Below the pieces are notes generated by a model. The model saw only the letters and a list, made by a program, of their open reading frames with translations, did not search any database and was not told the DNA's origin. The translations under genes were made by a program, and so were the position numbers. From Seriola aureovittata (lineage: Eukaryota > Chordata > Actinopteri > Carangiformes > Carangidae): a stretch of DNA of 64,000 nt. The DNA lies in NCBI RefSeq assembly GCF_021018895.1, contig NC_079377.1, positions 8,686,501-8,750,500 of the forward strand. Direction: 5' to 3'. Below are positions 1-27,345 of the stretch, piece by piece; positions within the stretch are counted from its first letter, which is position 1; each line of letters opens with the position of its first letter.

Positions 1-3000
1 GAGCATCTTATATGTAATGCAAATACAACATTGCTTTAGTGTAGATGCTCTACATTCCAGCTTTGGGTATGAGTTGAACCGGTGAAATAAATGAACACCT
101 CTTTGAATGGATTTTTCACTTCAGGTCAATGCTGCTCTTTTTATACAGAGGTATTTGAATTGTGATTTTTCTGAAATCCAGTTTAATCATGTTATCAGAA
201 ACTAACTGGTGGTAAACTGGTCAACACTGCTTTATTAGTCAACCTGTGAACGTCACAGAAGAGAAGGTCCATCTGTATGAATGGAGTATTTCCTGAGGTA
301 TGTATGATCATTACAGTTCAGGTGTCATGTTTCAAATGTTGGGTGTTTAGCTTTAGGACAGCTTTCTGGAGTGCACTAGGTAAATGATTTGATTTAACAG
401 ACGTTTATTGCTTGGTGCTAAAACGAGAACATAGGGCCAGGGGTTATATGTAAAGCAGTGTAATATTTCCACACACATGCGATAACAGGTTTTAACCTTG
501 CAGTGTGTTGTGTGCCCTCAGCCTTGGTGACATGTGAAACTCCCTTTGAGCCTGTAAATAGTGTCATTTAGCCTATTCCATTGTGTCTCATTAGGTCTAT
601 TCCTTTGTGTCTGATGAGTATAGAGAAGCAGAGTCTAGATCAGGATGGCTCCCTCCCCCATCCGACCTGCTCCTCTGCACTCCTCTGTTTTCCTCCCACT
701 GTGGGCGGGGTTGTCTCTTGATGTGCGCCCCAAGATGGTGTTGGTTGTTCTGAACGAGCAGTAGGAAGGTCACCATCATCCTGCAGGCAGCTCCCGTCCT
801 CCTCTCCCCAGCATCAGCACTCATCACTCTCATTACAGTCCTGTTTCACTTCCATTTGCCTCTGTCTCGCACTGAAGATTTCCTTTTTCATTTTAAGAAG
901 GATCTCTTCGGATTAGCACAGCAGATTTATGATGCACTTTGCTGATGTATAACACTATTGCTGGAGGAGGAGTCATTATTTCATCAGCTTTTCTCCGTGC
1001 CAAACTATGAGGCTCTGATCTGCCACTGAAACTGAGGTTAGTTTTCTGGTCCAGCAGGCTGTAGCAGCTGAAAACATCGCCAGCGTGAATGATAGATGGC
1101 TTAAGCCTTTAGCAGCCATTTAGTGTGCTCAGTTATGGAAAGATTCTTGGAGAGTGTAATTTGTACTTTTGCCAATTGTTTCCTAGTTTTTTTTTTTTTG
1201 TTTTTTTTTTATCTTCATGTGAACTGTGTTTAGAATCAGCTTTTCCTCTATAATGATCATATGTTTGGACAGACCTGCCACTGTAATGGTTTCAGATCAC
1301 AGCCTGACTGTAAAGTTACATGTAGTAAACTACTCCCATCTGTTAGGACCAGGAACATCTGTTAATGCACCGTGTCTTATCTGTGTTGCATATGTATTAA
1401 AATGGTACATCATGTAGCTCTAACCTCAGGGATTTATTGAAAATGGTTTCCCCCCTGTGCCTGTGTTTACTTTTACTTGTTAGAAGAAGTGAGCCAACAG
1501 CATTTCTTGTGACTAGCTACCTGACTCGCTCCTCCTGACCCTTGCTTGATCCTGATCGTTCCTGTACTTGATCATGAGGGCATTTGGATAAAAGCCCAAA
1601 CTGAGTGAATATGTGCTGCTGTCTGGTGTAAGGTGCACCATGTACATGGGGAGTGCATTTTTTGATATTGTCCCAATAGCACTGTGACCCATTTCAGCAG
1701 TATATGTGGTCGTATTCCAGACGCCATGAATTAGCTGGTATGTCATTTCATTTCGTTATTCTGTTGTATTTTATTTTTTAAATTCCCATTCAATGTTATC
1801 ACCTGTTTTATTTGCACTTATAAAGCAAAGATGAAAGCAGCGGAAAAGTAAATGTTAAAGATTAGTTCAAGTGAAGTGTTTTTAAAGTATAAAAACAGGC
1901 CTGTTGGACTTTATCTCATATCTGTAAAGACTTGGAAAACATTAACTCCATCTAGAGAAAGCAGAAGTACTTCACACAGGTGCTTGTGTATTTTGTCATG
2001 GCAAAGCAACTTGTTTCTCCCCTGGCTGGCATGAAAGTACTTCTACTCTTTGTTAGCTACTGCGTATATACCCAGCTAGTCAGGCAGGCCTTTCATCCAT
2101 ATAGGTGTCAAACAGCTGAGACTCAGAGTAATTGTTAGGGGGCAATAAGCTGTCTGATCTGGGAATATGTTTGATCAGTCAAAGAGATGTTTTCATATCT
2201 CCTTCATAGCAGATTCGAGCTTTGGTGTCAGACCCTATCAGGGAGAAAACAGACTTAATGTCACTGAACTCCCAGTTTTATTCAAAACCATCATCTCTGT
2301 GACCATGCTAATAAGAGCTCTGCCTTATTTGTTTGTGACATTTGAATAGACTTTCATGTAAAGTAGCTAGTTCGTTTTTTATCAGGACAGAAATGGCCCT
2401 CAGTTATCTGTGCTGTCGTCTGTTTCTCTTCAATGTAAGTTCTCCTGAAACGTGTTACTTCTTGCCTGTAAGTTGACTTTACTGCTCTCTTGTTTTACTG
2501 TCATACACTTCTTGTAACTGCTGATTGTAAGCCCTCTAGTCATTTTTGTTTTTGGCATTATAATGTGTGCATACCATGACTAAAGCACACAGCCTCCCTA
2601 TAACTGTTTTGTACTAATGAATTCTTTGCCGTTTGTTTTGTTATATATGAGTATATATTCGTTTTATTTGAGTACTTGGCCTTGATTATGTTTTTTTTTT
2701 TTATGTTGAAGGATTTTTATGCTAGGAGCAAATACAAGGTCACACTTTTGGTAGACTTTGATGTAGGTATATATCTGATCTGAAAACATTTGAAGTGGTT
2801 CAAATCAAGCGTATCTTACTCTTCAATTGATTATGTGCTTTGTTTCATCAGACTGGGGTCATTTGATGTGATGAAAAAATGCTAAATGGATCTTGCCACC
2901 TCGCTCACCGCTGTAGAGATTCACTGTCTCAGTGAATTTGCTGCTGGTTTCCTGTTTGTTCCTGTGAAAGAAAGGAAAGGGATGATTGTACATGAAGTGC

Positions 3001-5153
3001 AATAAAGCACTAAATTGCAGATGAGAGATGTTCAGTGTTACAGTCTAATATGCTCAGTATAAATCAGTCAGCACTGCTTCAGCCTTTGAACAGCTTAAAC
3101 AAGATGCTACCAGCTTTGCTTCAGGCTCACTCCACACTTAATGTCTTCCTTCACAACACAGAGAATTCAGACATTTAACTAAATAAATAAAGTTTTTAAT
3201 TGGATAAAATGGAAAACCAATAAAATTTTTGGTTGAGAGGTTTTCACCTGACAGAGCAGAGATGTCTCCATGCTCTCATTAGTGTTAGGTCATCTGACAC
3301 TTTTTATTATTGATCATTGCTGCTCTTCTGCCAACCCAGAGCCTCCAGCTGGTGGTACACAGGCTCCAGTGTCATCCTGACTAAAGCTAATTTCCACAGG
3401 CCGTCTGACATCCACTTGGCTTCTAGTTGACTTCCCTGTTTGCTTGTCTAGTGTCCATCATGAAATACATTAGCATCATAAATAACACCCCCACAACGGA
3501 GCCCAGCTGTGATTACATGATGTGACATGCATAAAATCACAGAGGGGGGGGGCATAATTACTGGATACCAGCAACAGACCCAGTTGGGTTTGTTGTCTGT
3601 GTTTCTGCCACTGCGAGTGTCAGCTGTAAAGCCGAGCCAAGGTCCGCTGAAAATACACAAGCAAAGCAAATGTTGTGTACGAAGAGGTATTAGGACATGA
3701 AGCTAACAAATTAAGGTTGGCAGCAATTAGAGCTGCAACGATTAGTTTAATCACAGAAAATTCATCAGCAGTCATTTTGACAATTAATTGTTTTCAGTCA
3801 TAAAATCATCGGTCCTTGCAGCCATTTATTGATCATGTTGTGATGTCTCAAGTAGTTTGATTCTTAACCCAGTAATGATTCGCCCTCACTCAACACTGAA
3901 GAAATGTTTCACTGGTTTTTAACAGAGCTGCTATTTTCTCTTCTGTTGTTACCATTAAAAAAAAAAGCTATTTGTTGCAGTTATTTCAGCTGTGTTTTTG
4001 CCCCGCTTTAATAGACAATTTCAAAGCAGGGAGTGGCTCACTAATGGTGTAGTATATTTTTCTCCAGACAGGTGGCTCTCAGCTGGTGTTCATCCTTAAC
4101 CCCTTATCCTCACTGATGCTGCTAAAATACAGAATGCAATAGCTCAACATTGCCGAGTTGGAAGGGCAGGGCCGCTTTCTGCTCTGACATTTGCATGATG
4201 TAGCCAGCACTGACGTGGCTCAGTGAGTCATAGGTTATCTTCAGACTGTTTGGGGAAAATGGCACATGTTCTGTACGCCCACCAAAGGGCTGACATTTCT
4301 TGAGAATACAATATCATTGACGCTGATGTTTTTTTTTTGTTTTGTTTTTTTTTTCTGTGACTTGACCAGCTGCTGAGCTGTATTACTGAGGCTTTTGTCA
4401 AGTCATCCTCTCCTTCACTCTTCATACAGTCATGCAGCCAGCTAGGCCTCTGTTTGGATAAAGTGTTGGCACCAGAAGGCACAACACTGCAGCATCTGTG
4501 TGCCCTCTGTTACGCTGCAATCTGCAGTCCTACTCCCAACCAGAACTTATTAAAGGTGCCAAATCCCAGCAGTCTTTCCTCCCAGAATAATTTTAGCCTG
4601 TGCCCCTCAGCTTTCCCAGACATTCTACGCATGTCTTTAAATTGTATGTGGCTATTCATTCAACACTTGCAGCTGAGAAATTCACCCACACTCAGTTGCA
4701 TTATTGTGTTTTTAATTTATGTTTTATTTACTGACTACGTTCTGAATTAAGCTTAGTTAACAGCTCAAAAAAATGCTGACCTATCTCACTCATGAAATTT
4801 GAATCCCTTATCTGAACTGTAGTGATAAAACACAACTTAATTTCCCCTTTTATGGCTGTCATGTTGCAGGAGCATCATGCTACAATCTTATTGGCCTAGC
4901 ACAGAAATGACACGTGTCTGTTACCGTCGGGGCTCTACACTGTCGGACATTGATATCTTTAAACTGAGACTGGAGAGTGGTTTCTTTAATGCCGCTCCAG
5001 CAGAGAATGCCTTAGCTGTTTTATAGTATATAAAAGATCATTTGCAACAGAAGCCACTTTCAATTAAAGAGAGGAAAAGTAAGAAAGAAATGTGAGAAAT
5101 GTTGTGAGGGTTTCGGTTAAGCTTGAGCCACATCGTCCGTTCTCTCTTTACAG
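1..5153. other. Non-coding 5' region / presumed first intron of klc4
   Basis: No open frame here looks coding; the longest are under 100 codons and match no family I know. The block ends in a pyrimidine-rich acceptor (TCTCTCTTTACAG, ending at 5153) directly before the first coding exon of klc4, so at least its 3' part is intron. A 5' non-coding exon must lie upstream of 5153, inside or outside the window, and I cannot place it firmly. A short GC-richer patch with a GGGCGG box lies near 702-712. A fragment of a dispersed inverted-repeat family is listed separately at 3727-3801. The rest is AT-rich with short T runs. Confidence 0.6.
3727..3801. repeat. Fragment of 'GCTGCAACGATTA' inverted-repeat family
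   Basis: The motif GAGCTGCAACGATTAGTTTAA, followed by AATTCATCAGCAGTCATTTTGACAATTAATTG-like sequence, matches the terminal part of a short non-autonomous element that is very common in teleost genomes (ends read roughly TAGAGCTGCAACGATTA). Only one end is recognisable. Fuller copies of the same family are at 18885-19168, 29516-29773 and 34231-34605. Family membership is from memory, not from a library search. Confidence 0.5.
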
Positions 5154-5175
5154 GTTTCCCTGAGCTGCGTAGAAG

Positions 5176-20310
<15,135 letters not shown>

Positions 20311-20910
20311 GCCACAGGTGGGCAGGCGGCTTTCTATCTGCCGATCTGTTCACCTCCCCAAAGATGCTCCTTCCTGTGGCTCGTTCTCTGAGCCAGAACG
20401 ATCACTGACAACACTACCAGACGGCGTCAGCCTCCCACACACCCATTCCTCTGTCTGTCTGTCTGTATGTCTGCACTTGATCCAAAGACCCATCTCCTCC
20501 AGGATCCAGACCCAAAGACGTTTCATTTCATCAAGACAAATGCACAACTAGCGTGTTTTTTGTCCCGTTTGCTTTTAAATTCAGGTTGTTGATTTTGGTC
20601 TTCCACTGACAGATCGCCGCATTTCCCTCATAGTGTTCCTAATTTCGGCGTCACCTCTGTGCCTCCTGAATGTGGCCAAGTAAACAGACCTCATCTCTCC
20701 CCCTTATTCAAAATCGCTGTGACTCTGCACTTTCACTTCATCTGTTGCCATAATGTCACCTGTGCTGGTATATTTCTCCTTATGTTGTTTTGATTTGAAA
20801 TATTTGTGTTTCCTCAAATTTTTGTGTCTTCCTGTACTGTTTTTTTTTGTTTTATTAGTGCAGATTTTTTTTTTTCAACATGCTTAAAATAAAGATAATT
20901 TGTAGATTTT
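20311..20910 (+). other. klc4: klc4 3' untranslated region
   Basis: The region from the stop to just past the first convincing poly(A) signal, AATAAA at 20888-20893, which is followed by a T/GT-rich stretch (20904-20940) fitting the downstream element. Later AATAAA sites at 21597-21602 and 21773-21778 could give longer 3' ends. Confidence 0.6.
20888..20893 (+). terminator. klc4: Poly(A) signal of klc4
   Basis: AATAAA 578 bp after the stop codon, with TTTGTAGATTTTGTTTTACTT following as a GU/U-rich downstream element. Use is inferred from position and context. Confidence 0.55.
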
Positions 20911-22735
20911 GTTTTACTTTACTAAATAGGTCTGTTGGGTTTGAAATGTAAATTTATCATAATTACACTGTTAAAAAAAAAAAAATTTATTTTCATTTTA
21001 ACGGTTATACATTTGCCTGTTGAGATTTATTTGCAATGCGAGGTGTTGGTTAAAGCTTTGGGAAACAGGATGAAATGTTTGACACGATTTGAGCCGTGAT
21101 AACTTTTGTTCATACCAAGTATTGATAAACTATTTGAAATTTAAAAGGATGCTGCTTTAACCTCTGCAGCTTTGAGATCCGAGTGTGTTTTTTCTGCACC
21201 ATTTCTCTCCCATTGCAGAGAAAACACAGGTTTAAACTTTGAGTCATTAATGGTCTCAGAGAGCTGAAAAACACAACCATGAAAATGTTCAACTTTTTAA
21301 ATTGTATATGTAAAAAAATAATGAGGCTAAACTGAGTTGCTTAATTCATCCTGAATGATATCTGGTGCCATGTAAGACTCATCAGAAAGAGTATTCTTCT
21401 AATGTTGTTTACAGTGATTAGGATGTGTGATCCATGTCTAGATTTCTATGACGTGATTATGATAGATTTTGCACAATTGTCAGATGGGTGTCTTCTGTCT
21501 TTGATTGCATTTTTTTGTGAAGCTTCACAAAAGAGCTGGAATGTCTTGTAATTATTTTTTTTGCCCTTGTTTTATGTTTTTCCTCTCATCCTTTGTAATA
21601 AATGTATTAAATAGAAGCTGATCATAATATTCACAAATCATGGAGTTCATCAGGAAATTAGTGGGAATAGAATTGAGTGTCGATGTTGGTAAAGGTTGAA
21701 TGTGCATCTGTTTCTTATACAGTCCCACATGTTATAAATAATGCCTGATAGCAAATCTGACCTTGATTCAGTAATAAAACCAACAATTTTCTATTTGTGG
21801 TCCTGTTCTTGTTGTTTATTCTTGATTGTATGTGGCCTATTTGTGGCTTGAAAATCCTCATAAATTATAACATGAGTAAATATTTGCCTTCTGTTGTCTT
21901 AAATTGACCAATGTTATGTCTTTCCTTGTCCCCGAAGCTGCAGATTATAGCTAATTGAATTCCACCAAGCAAGATCTTAAACATTAGTATCTTAAGTAAG
22001 TGTGGGAACCCTGGGAACGTTGATGGCTTGCCAAGAAGTGACGTGTCTCCCACAGTTTTCCCTCCTCCTCCTGGTAGAAGTCAGCCCGGGATCTCTCTGC
22101 TCACTGGTAATCTCTCAGTATGCCAAAGCTTTAATGTGGAGCCCCAGCCCTTTAGGAACTCTTGAGCGCTTTGAATTAACCGATCCCAGGATGGTTTTTG
22201 TTCTCCCGGGAGCTGTCGGGCTCCTTCTCTCAGCTGTCTTGGAAGCAAACAGCAAGTGAGAGTAGCAGAGTTCATTAGTGCATGAATGTTGACACCATGC
22301 ACGCAGAACCTTCAAATGCAAGATGTGTGCAGGTTGTAGCTGTTGCCTCCTGCTTCAAGCACTCCTGTTCCCTCATAAATCAGTAATTCACAGAGAATAA
22401 GGCAAGTGGCTGTCAGACTTTAATTTAATTTTACTACAATAGCCCCTTCAAAACACCCACTAACACTGTTTTTGACCCTTTAATCTTTTTGTCTGCTTGA
22501 CTGCATGTTACTATCAGCCACAGTTATCCAGGTGCCAGCTGGACCAGCAACATGGCACCAGTCCCAGACACAGTACTACCAGTAGTGCCAGCAAGGGCTG
22601 TCCCGTTGTGCTGAGAGTGTGTATGTGCAAAGGCAGGACACACTGAGCTGGTGTCATTAGTTACCTGTCAACACTTAAATGTAAGGAATGTGTTAAATAA
22701 CAGATGTGTGCGTTCCTGTTGGTTTAACTATATTA

Positions 22736-22770
22736 TATGATATGATATGATATGATATGATATGATATGA
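22736..22770. repeat. (TATGA)7 pentanucleotide microsatellite
   Basis: Seven perfect tandem copies of TATGA between klc4 and the downstream gene. Confidence 0.95.
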
Positions 22771-23433
22771 GAGCATTATGATAAATGCTTTTCCAAAAAC
22801 ACCACTGTATTAATCACACTGAGGGGACTTTATACAACATTACAGTTGTTATTAGTCACAACATAGACCTACAGGAAGAATAGAATTACAGATATATCAT
22901 ATAGAGAAAACTATGGAGAAACCAATTTGATAGATTGTAATAGTATAAAAAATAGGTGAAGTTACTGTGAACTGACAATTTTTCTTTCCTTTTCAGATAA
23001 TTTTGCATTTATTTTGCATTTTGACCAAATTAAATCAATTTCCAGATGCTGCCCTTAATATAATTTTTTTTTTATTGAGTTGCATGTCATGAAAGGATTC
23101 TGCACATTTGCAGTCGAAGGAAACAGTGATTCGGTTCAACCAGGGGGTCGCAGTGTTGTATTCCTTATCCCAGGTCAGGTACGGGCACCGGAAGCTGCAC
23201 CGAGGGGAAAGAGGGAATATACGTCAAGCGATCAGCGATACACAGATTGATATAGGATATTTAAATTTCAAAATAAAAAGACTTATGTTCTGGTCTGTAA
23301 ATTATGAATGAAAATATATTTCCTCACTTATATCATTAATTACAACCTACAAATGTGCAAAAACAATGAATGGGGCAAACAAATAAATGTGTGAAAGATA
23401 TTGAACATTTACTGTACATAACGTGAAATATGA

Positions 23434-23474
23434 AAACACTACCTTATTGCTGCACCTGCAATAAGGTAGTGTTT
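23434..23474. repeat. Perfect hairpin, 17-bp arms, 7-nt loop
   Basis: The left arm AAACACTACCTTATTGC (23434-23450) and right arm GCAATAAGGTAGTGTTT (23458-23474) are exact reverse complements around the loop TGCACCT. Outside the core, 23387-23433 and the reverse complement of 23475-23518 keep weak similarity (both begin TGTGAAAGATA/TGTGAAGATAG), which suggests an older, longer inverted repeat such as a folded MITE. It is too short for a typical pre-miRNA unless the degenerate flanks also pair. Confidence 0.8.
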
Positions 23475-23639
23475 GAGATTCTCTGCACAAATTTGCGTTT
23501 TCTAACACTATCTTCACATAGCACGAAAAGGTAGCTTTCTTCAGAGAATAAGCCTACTGTTGCTAAAAAGTAAAAGAAGAGATCAGACTTTGTAACATTT
23601 ATTTTGAAAGTCCACACAGGAACTCACTCTTATTGTTTC

Positions 23640-24157
23640 GTGAGAATTGACGCTGGTGTAAAAAATCACACAGGCGGGTGGGAGGAAGCCAACTTGGAAA
23701 CACCGCGGAGCGAAACTCCCTCTTGTAGGAGACTGAACTGGCCCGGCGGTCGGCGGCTCTGGACGCAGGCAAACGGCGGCAATACAGACCGGGTTGTTAC
23801 GAACCATTGCGGCCTAAATTCACACCTAACCTCTGCTCCGTAAGCCACCTGGAAGTTTAAACTTCGCTTCAAACTTTCGGCGGTGCTTCTCAGTCTGGAC
23901 TCGTTAAGTCGTTTGTCCGGCTGGCCTGTACACCGAAGCGTCCGTCCCACATGTTTCTGCCTTGTTCTCGCTAGTCTCCAAAACAACCAGGTGAGCAGGC
24001 CGTCTGGCTTCCCAGGGGACCTGCGCAGGTAACGGGGCTAGTTTACCTGTGCGCACACGGTGACGCACGGACCTCTTTGACGCTCCCTTTTCGCCCTACG
24101 GCTCTCCCGTAACCACCGGAGAACAGGACCGGGGAGCTGCGGAGCACCAGGACGGTC
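23640..24157 (+). promoter_or_regulatory. CpG-rich promoter / 5'UTR block
   Basis: After several kb of AT-rich DNA, CpG density rises sharply from ~23690 to ~24260 (for example CCCGGCGGTCGGCGGC near 23741 and GGAGAACAGGACCGGGGAGC near 24118). It ends at a coding first exon, so it is the likely CpG-island promoter and 5'UTR of the downstream gene. The start site cannot be fixed by eye, and I see no clear TATA box. Confidence 0.6.
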
Positions 24158-24278
24158 ATGGATCTACCAGGAGAGAGCCAGACCCGGCGGAGGCGAGGCA
24201 GGAGAAACCCCGCGGCGATTAACAGGAGAAAAACACCGGTGGATACGGTGGTCGCCGTCAGTATTATCTGCTTCCAAG
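24158..24278 (+). CDS. ptk7: Probable first coding exon of ptk7 (partial gene)
   Basis: ATG at 24158 in good context (GGTCATGG) opens 40 codons plus one base: a strongly basic N-terminus (RRRRGRR, INRRK) then a short hydrophobic stretch, VDTVVAVSIICFQ, readable as a signal peptide core or anchor. The frame closes soon after, so a splice is needed: CAAG|GTTGGT at 24278 (phase 1, usual for signal-peptide exons) or GTTG|GTAACA at 24282. In human, KLC4 is followed on the same strand by PTK7, an inactive-kinase receptor of planar cell polarity/Wnt signalling whose exon 1 encodes a signal peptide and whose first intron is long. The name is therefore inferred from synteny; I see no residue-level match, since signal peptides diverge fast. 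The extended basic N-terminus is unusual for a signal peptide. Another secreted or membrane protein remains possible. Confidence 0.5.
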
Positions 24279-24608
24279 GTTGGTAACAAAACTACTGTAC
24301 ATTTCATACACACATTACACATACATTTGTGTTTGTTTCTATTCGCTTGTTGCTGTGAAACAAGACAAACGTTGAAATAAGACAAGACCCCGACATTGAC
24401 CTCCATGCTTTTCTATGGGATTTTGCTGTCGCTGGTTCAAGTTGGTTCGTTGGGGTAACTGCGTGCATTGTGAGAGAAACAACAGAAACACTACCGAGGG
24501 TGAAAGTTGTGTCTGCAGCCGCTTTTCTCATTCATTTCTTCAGGCGAACACTTACCATGAAGTTTACTACTATGAAGAAATTTAAGGAATTTAAAGTACA
24601 TTTTGTCT

Positions 24609-24683
24609 GGGGGGTTCATTGGGGGAAGGGGGCACCCCTCCCTTTCCCTCCCCTCCCCCATAACCTCAGTTTTGGGGGGGGCA
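24609..24683. other. G-quadruplex-forming G/C-tract block
   Basis: The + strand has G runs of 6, 5 and 5 (24609-24632) and 8 (24675-24682). Between them, 24635-24659 is five C runs (4, 3, 3, 4, 5) separated by 1-3 T, so the minus strand holds five G runs with loops of 1-3 nt, fully meeting the usual intramolecular quadruplex rule. The G and C tracts could also pair with each other as a hairpin. It lies ~330 bp after the putative ptk7 exon 1. Confidence 0.7.
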
Positions 24684-27300
24684 ACAACTGCAATTTTGTG
24701 GGTAAATCCAGCCTGCTGTCCTCAAAATGGCAGTTTATTTCATCCATATGTTTTAATGAAATTTTACTGGAAAATGATAGGATACTCTTAGTGTGCAAAA
24801 AAAAAAATGCTGAAAACAAGATTGCACAGTTTTACTCTATGTAACAACAGTCCTGTTTGAATATTACTCTAGTGACAGAGTAGTTAAATTTCTCATGTGG
24901 AGCAGGGGAATGGCAGGATGATAGCAGGTTTTCATCACTGAAGGCAGCCATGCCATGTCATTATGTATTCCCAGGAGTATACTACCATCCTCACACAACA
25001 CATTGGATACACCATTTCTGATTATCATATTCATAACTCTGTTTGCATGTTTGAGCTGCCTCTCTGAGCCCCAGCTCCAAGTGCTTTTATGGGTGCCATT
25101 CATATGCATGGGTGGCGGAGAGCAGTGCTGTATCTGTGTCTGACTGTTACCCAAAAGAGAAGAGCAAGGAAAAAGAACAATTAACATGACGTGACGCCCT
25201 CCCACATTGTGGAAGCCTCTTTAAGTTCATAACCTCAGCAGAGTGAGAAGAAAGCCAGGATAGGATCCTTCCTAGTTTGTGCAAGGAATGCTCTTATCCT
25301 GCAAACGATCAGGCTCATTAACTCACCGCTCATCATGTCACAACTGAGTCACTTTTATCTGATCTCCACATGTAGACTGAAATGTAGACGAGTACAGAAT
25401 GTGTTTGCCTGCGCCTTCAACACAGCCATGATAGTCAAAGTGGCTGAAAAATTCCTTTAAGTTGAAGTGTGTCTACGGCCCCCCCCCCCAAGTTCCCTCA
25501 TGGTGCCCACTTTGGGATGAATGTGTCCTCTGTGTGCAAGCAGCAGGGGAGACCGGAGGCTGCTATGGGTTTGTGTTTATAAGATGCATGAATTGAGGCA
25601 AGCCAGGTAATGTCATGACTGCCTCGCGCTTTAGCCCGCTTTAGAAATGTCCTATTTTTAAAAGTGCTCTCTGAATATGTGAAAGCACTGCAAAGGCCAG
25701 AAATGGCGGTAAGTGAGACACTGTTTTTATTGTGGCTTTGTGCCCACATGAAGACGTCCACACCAAACACACCATGTTTCTGGAGGTTTGTCTAATCTGC
25801 AGGATCTGGGCACTGTGGTCAAATATTTACCCATATTTCTTTTTGTAGTCTACAATAATCACCCTGTTTTGCTGTTCCACTCTTTGCTTTTCTGTATCTT
25901 GCTCTGGTTTCTATTTGTAGTTCACCAGCGACCTGCTCTGAAGCAGCTCTCAGAGCAGATGAAAGCCACTTATGGAGTTAATGTCCATAATTCTAATGCA
26001 GCATCTCTCCCATTCGCCCCTCCTATTGCTTCCACCCTTCTTTCACTTTTCCCCTCTGCTTCATCAATGCCGTCTGATTCCTGAGGTATTTGTGTGAAAA
26101 AATGACTGGGCTTATTGCCGAAGTGCTGAGATGGATGTGAAATGTTTAAGTAACATCCACACACACTCGCCTCTTTTCAGATTCAGACCCTCCTCTTTGA
26201 TCTCTTTCCCTCACGGTGCAGCTGGAGAAGATCTACATTTCAGGTCTCCCAGTGCATTAATAATTTGGATTCCTGTGCAAAAAAATAATAATCTCTTCAC
26301 GATGATTTAGAGGTGTGCAGTCAAACTTCTTGATTGAATTCCCCAGTAAATCCAGACTGAGCTGACTTTGGAATCTTCTCTCTGGCTTCTACAACCCACT
26401 ATGACTAAACAGCAGGAATAGAAAACCACAGTTGATATTATTGGGTTTGTGTGATGGATTTGTTTTTCTGTCAATGAATGGATGGTATTTTGTAGTATAC
26501 AGATGAAGAATCAACTCGTATTTTGCTAAGTGGTGGTTCCACTGCATCTATTAGAAGGTCCATGAAGCTGAACTGCAGCATTTGCACCATATCAGCCCAG
26601 CGTCTGGAGTGCAACTCTAAACAGAGCCCATGAGGGCTTTTTTTCAGGATGTTTTGTTGGCATGCCCACCTGCCACTGCGTTATTTAAAATCCATATGTT
26701 TGGCTCTTATTAACCCCGCTTTGCCTGTAGGCTGTTTGGCTGCACACTGGTCCCGATTCTCTGAATGATCAGATTCAGAGATGAAAGCATGAACTAAATA
26801 AACATATATTGTATGATGCAAAATCTGTCGGGTACTACAGTGGTTTTCAATCCTGTGGTGGAAAATAATCATCAAAATGAAAATGTAGCCTTGGTATATA
26901 TAGAATAGATCTGAGTGGATTACATTACAGAGCACAGCTTGAGATTGGTATCTGTCATGCACAGCTGTTGATCCAGCAAACCGCTGTTACCTCTATAGTT
27001 TTATCATATGACAGGACATTTTCCAGATTAATTTCCTTTAAACATAACTCTTAGTATGTAAATTTAATCTGGGCCTTGTTGTATTGTGTTTTTTTTTTTC
27101 TCCACTACACCAGGTGATTCTGATGTGTTGTTATTTCACTTTAGTGCACCATGGTTCAGATGTTATATGAACATCTTTGCAATCCACCACAACAGCCCTG
27201 TAACATGCTATGTCTGCTGTGCTTTGTTAAGCAACGTTAAATTTTTGTTAAGGCAGTGATTTGTGGTTATAACTATAGTTTGTCTAAGTGCTGGATAAGT
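24684..27300. other. Intronic spacer
   Basis: No gene, RNA or confident repeat seen. It includes a run of 10 C at ~25480. Open frames (24864-25205 minus, 25788-26084 plus) lack domain features. Confidence 0.7.
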
Positions 27301-27345
27301 TTTCTTTCAATCGATTAATCGCCTCGTCATTGCAGCTCCAGATGT
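27301..27345. repeat. Truncated end of the inverted-repeat family
   Basis: CAATCGATTAATCG followed by CGTCATTGCAGCTCCA is the right-hand terminus of the same family as 18885-19168, without a recognisable left half. Confidence 0.5.

Larger units (their letters stand above)
20911..23640. other. Intergenic region between klc4 and the next gene
   Basis: AT-rich DNA without a supported gene. It holds further possible poly(A) signals (21597, 21773), a pentanucleotide microsatellite (22736-22770), a GC-richer islet of about 115 bp (23113-23225) of unknown nature, and a strong hairpin (23434-23474). Open frames such as 22002-22259 show no family features. Confidence 0.7.

Noticed and set aside
780..1036. 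Possible 5' non-coding first exon of klc4 ending at GAG|GTTAGT
   Set aside because: The donor is plausible and a GC box lies upstream near 702, but there is no CpG island, no clear start signal and no transcript evidence. Many GTTAGT sites occur by chance.
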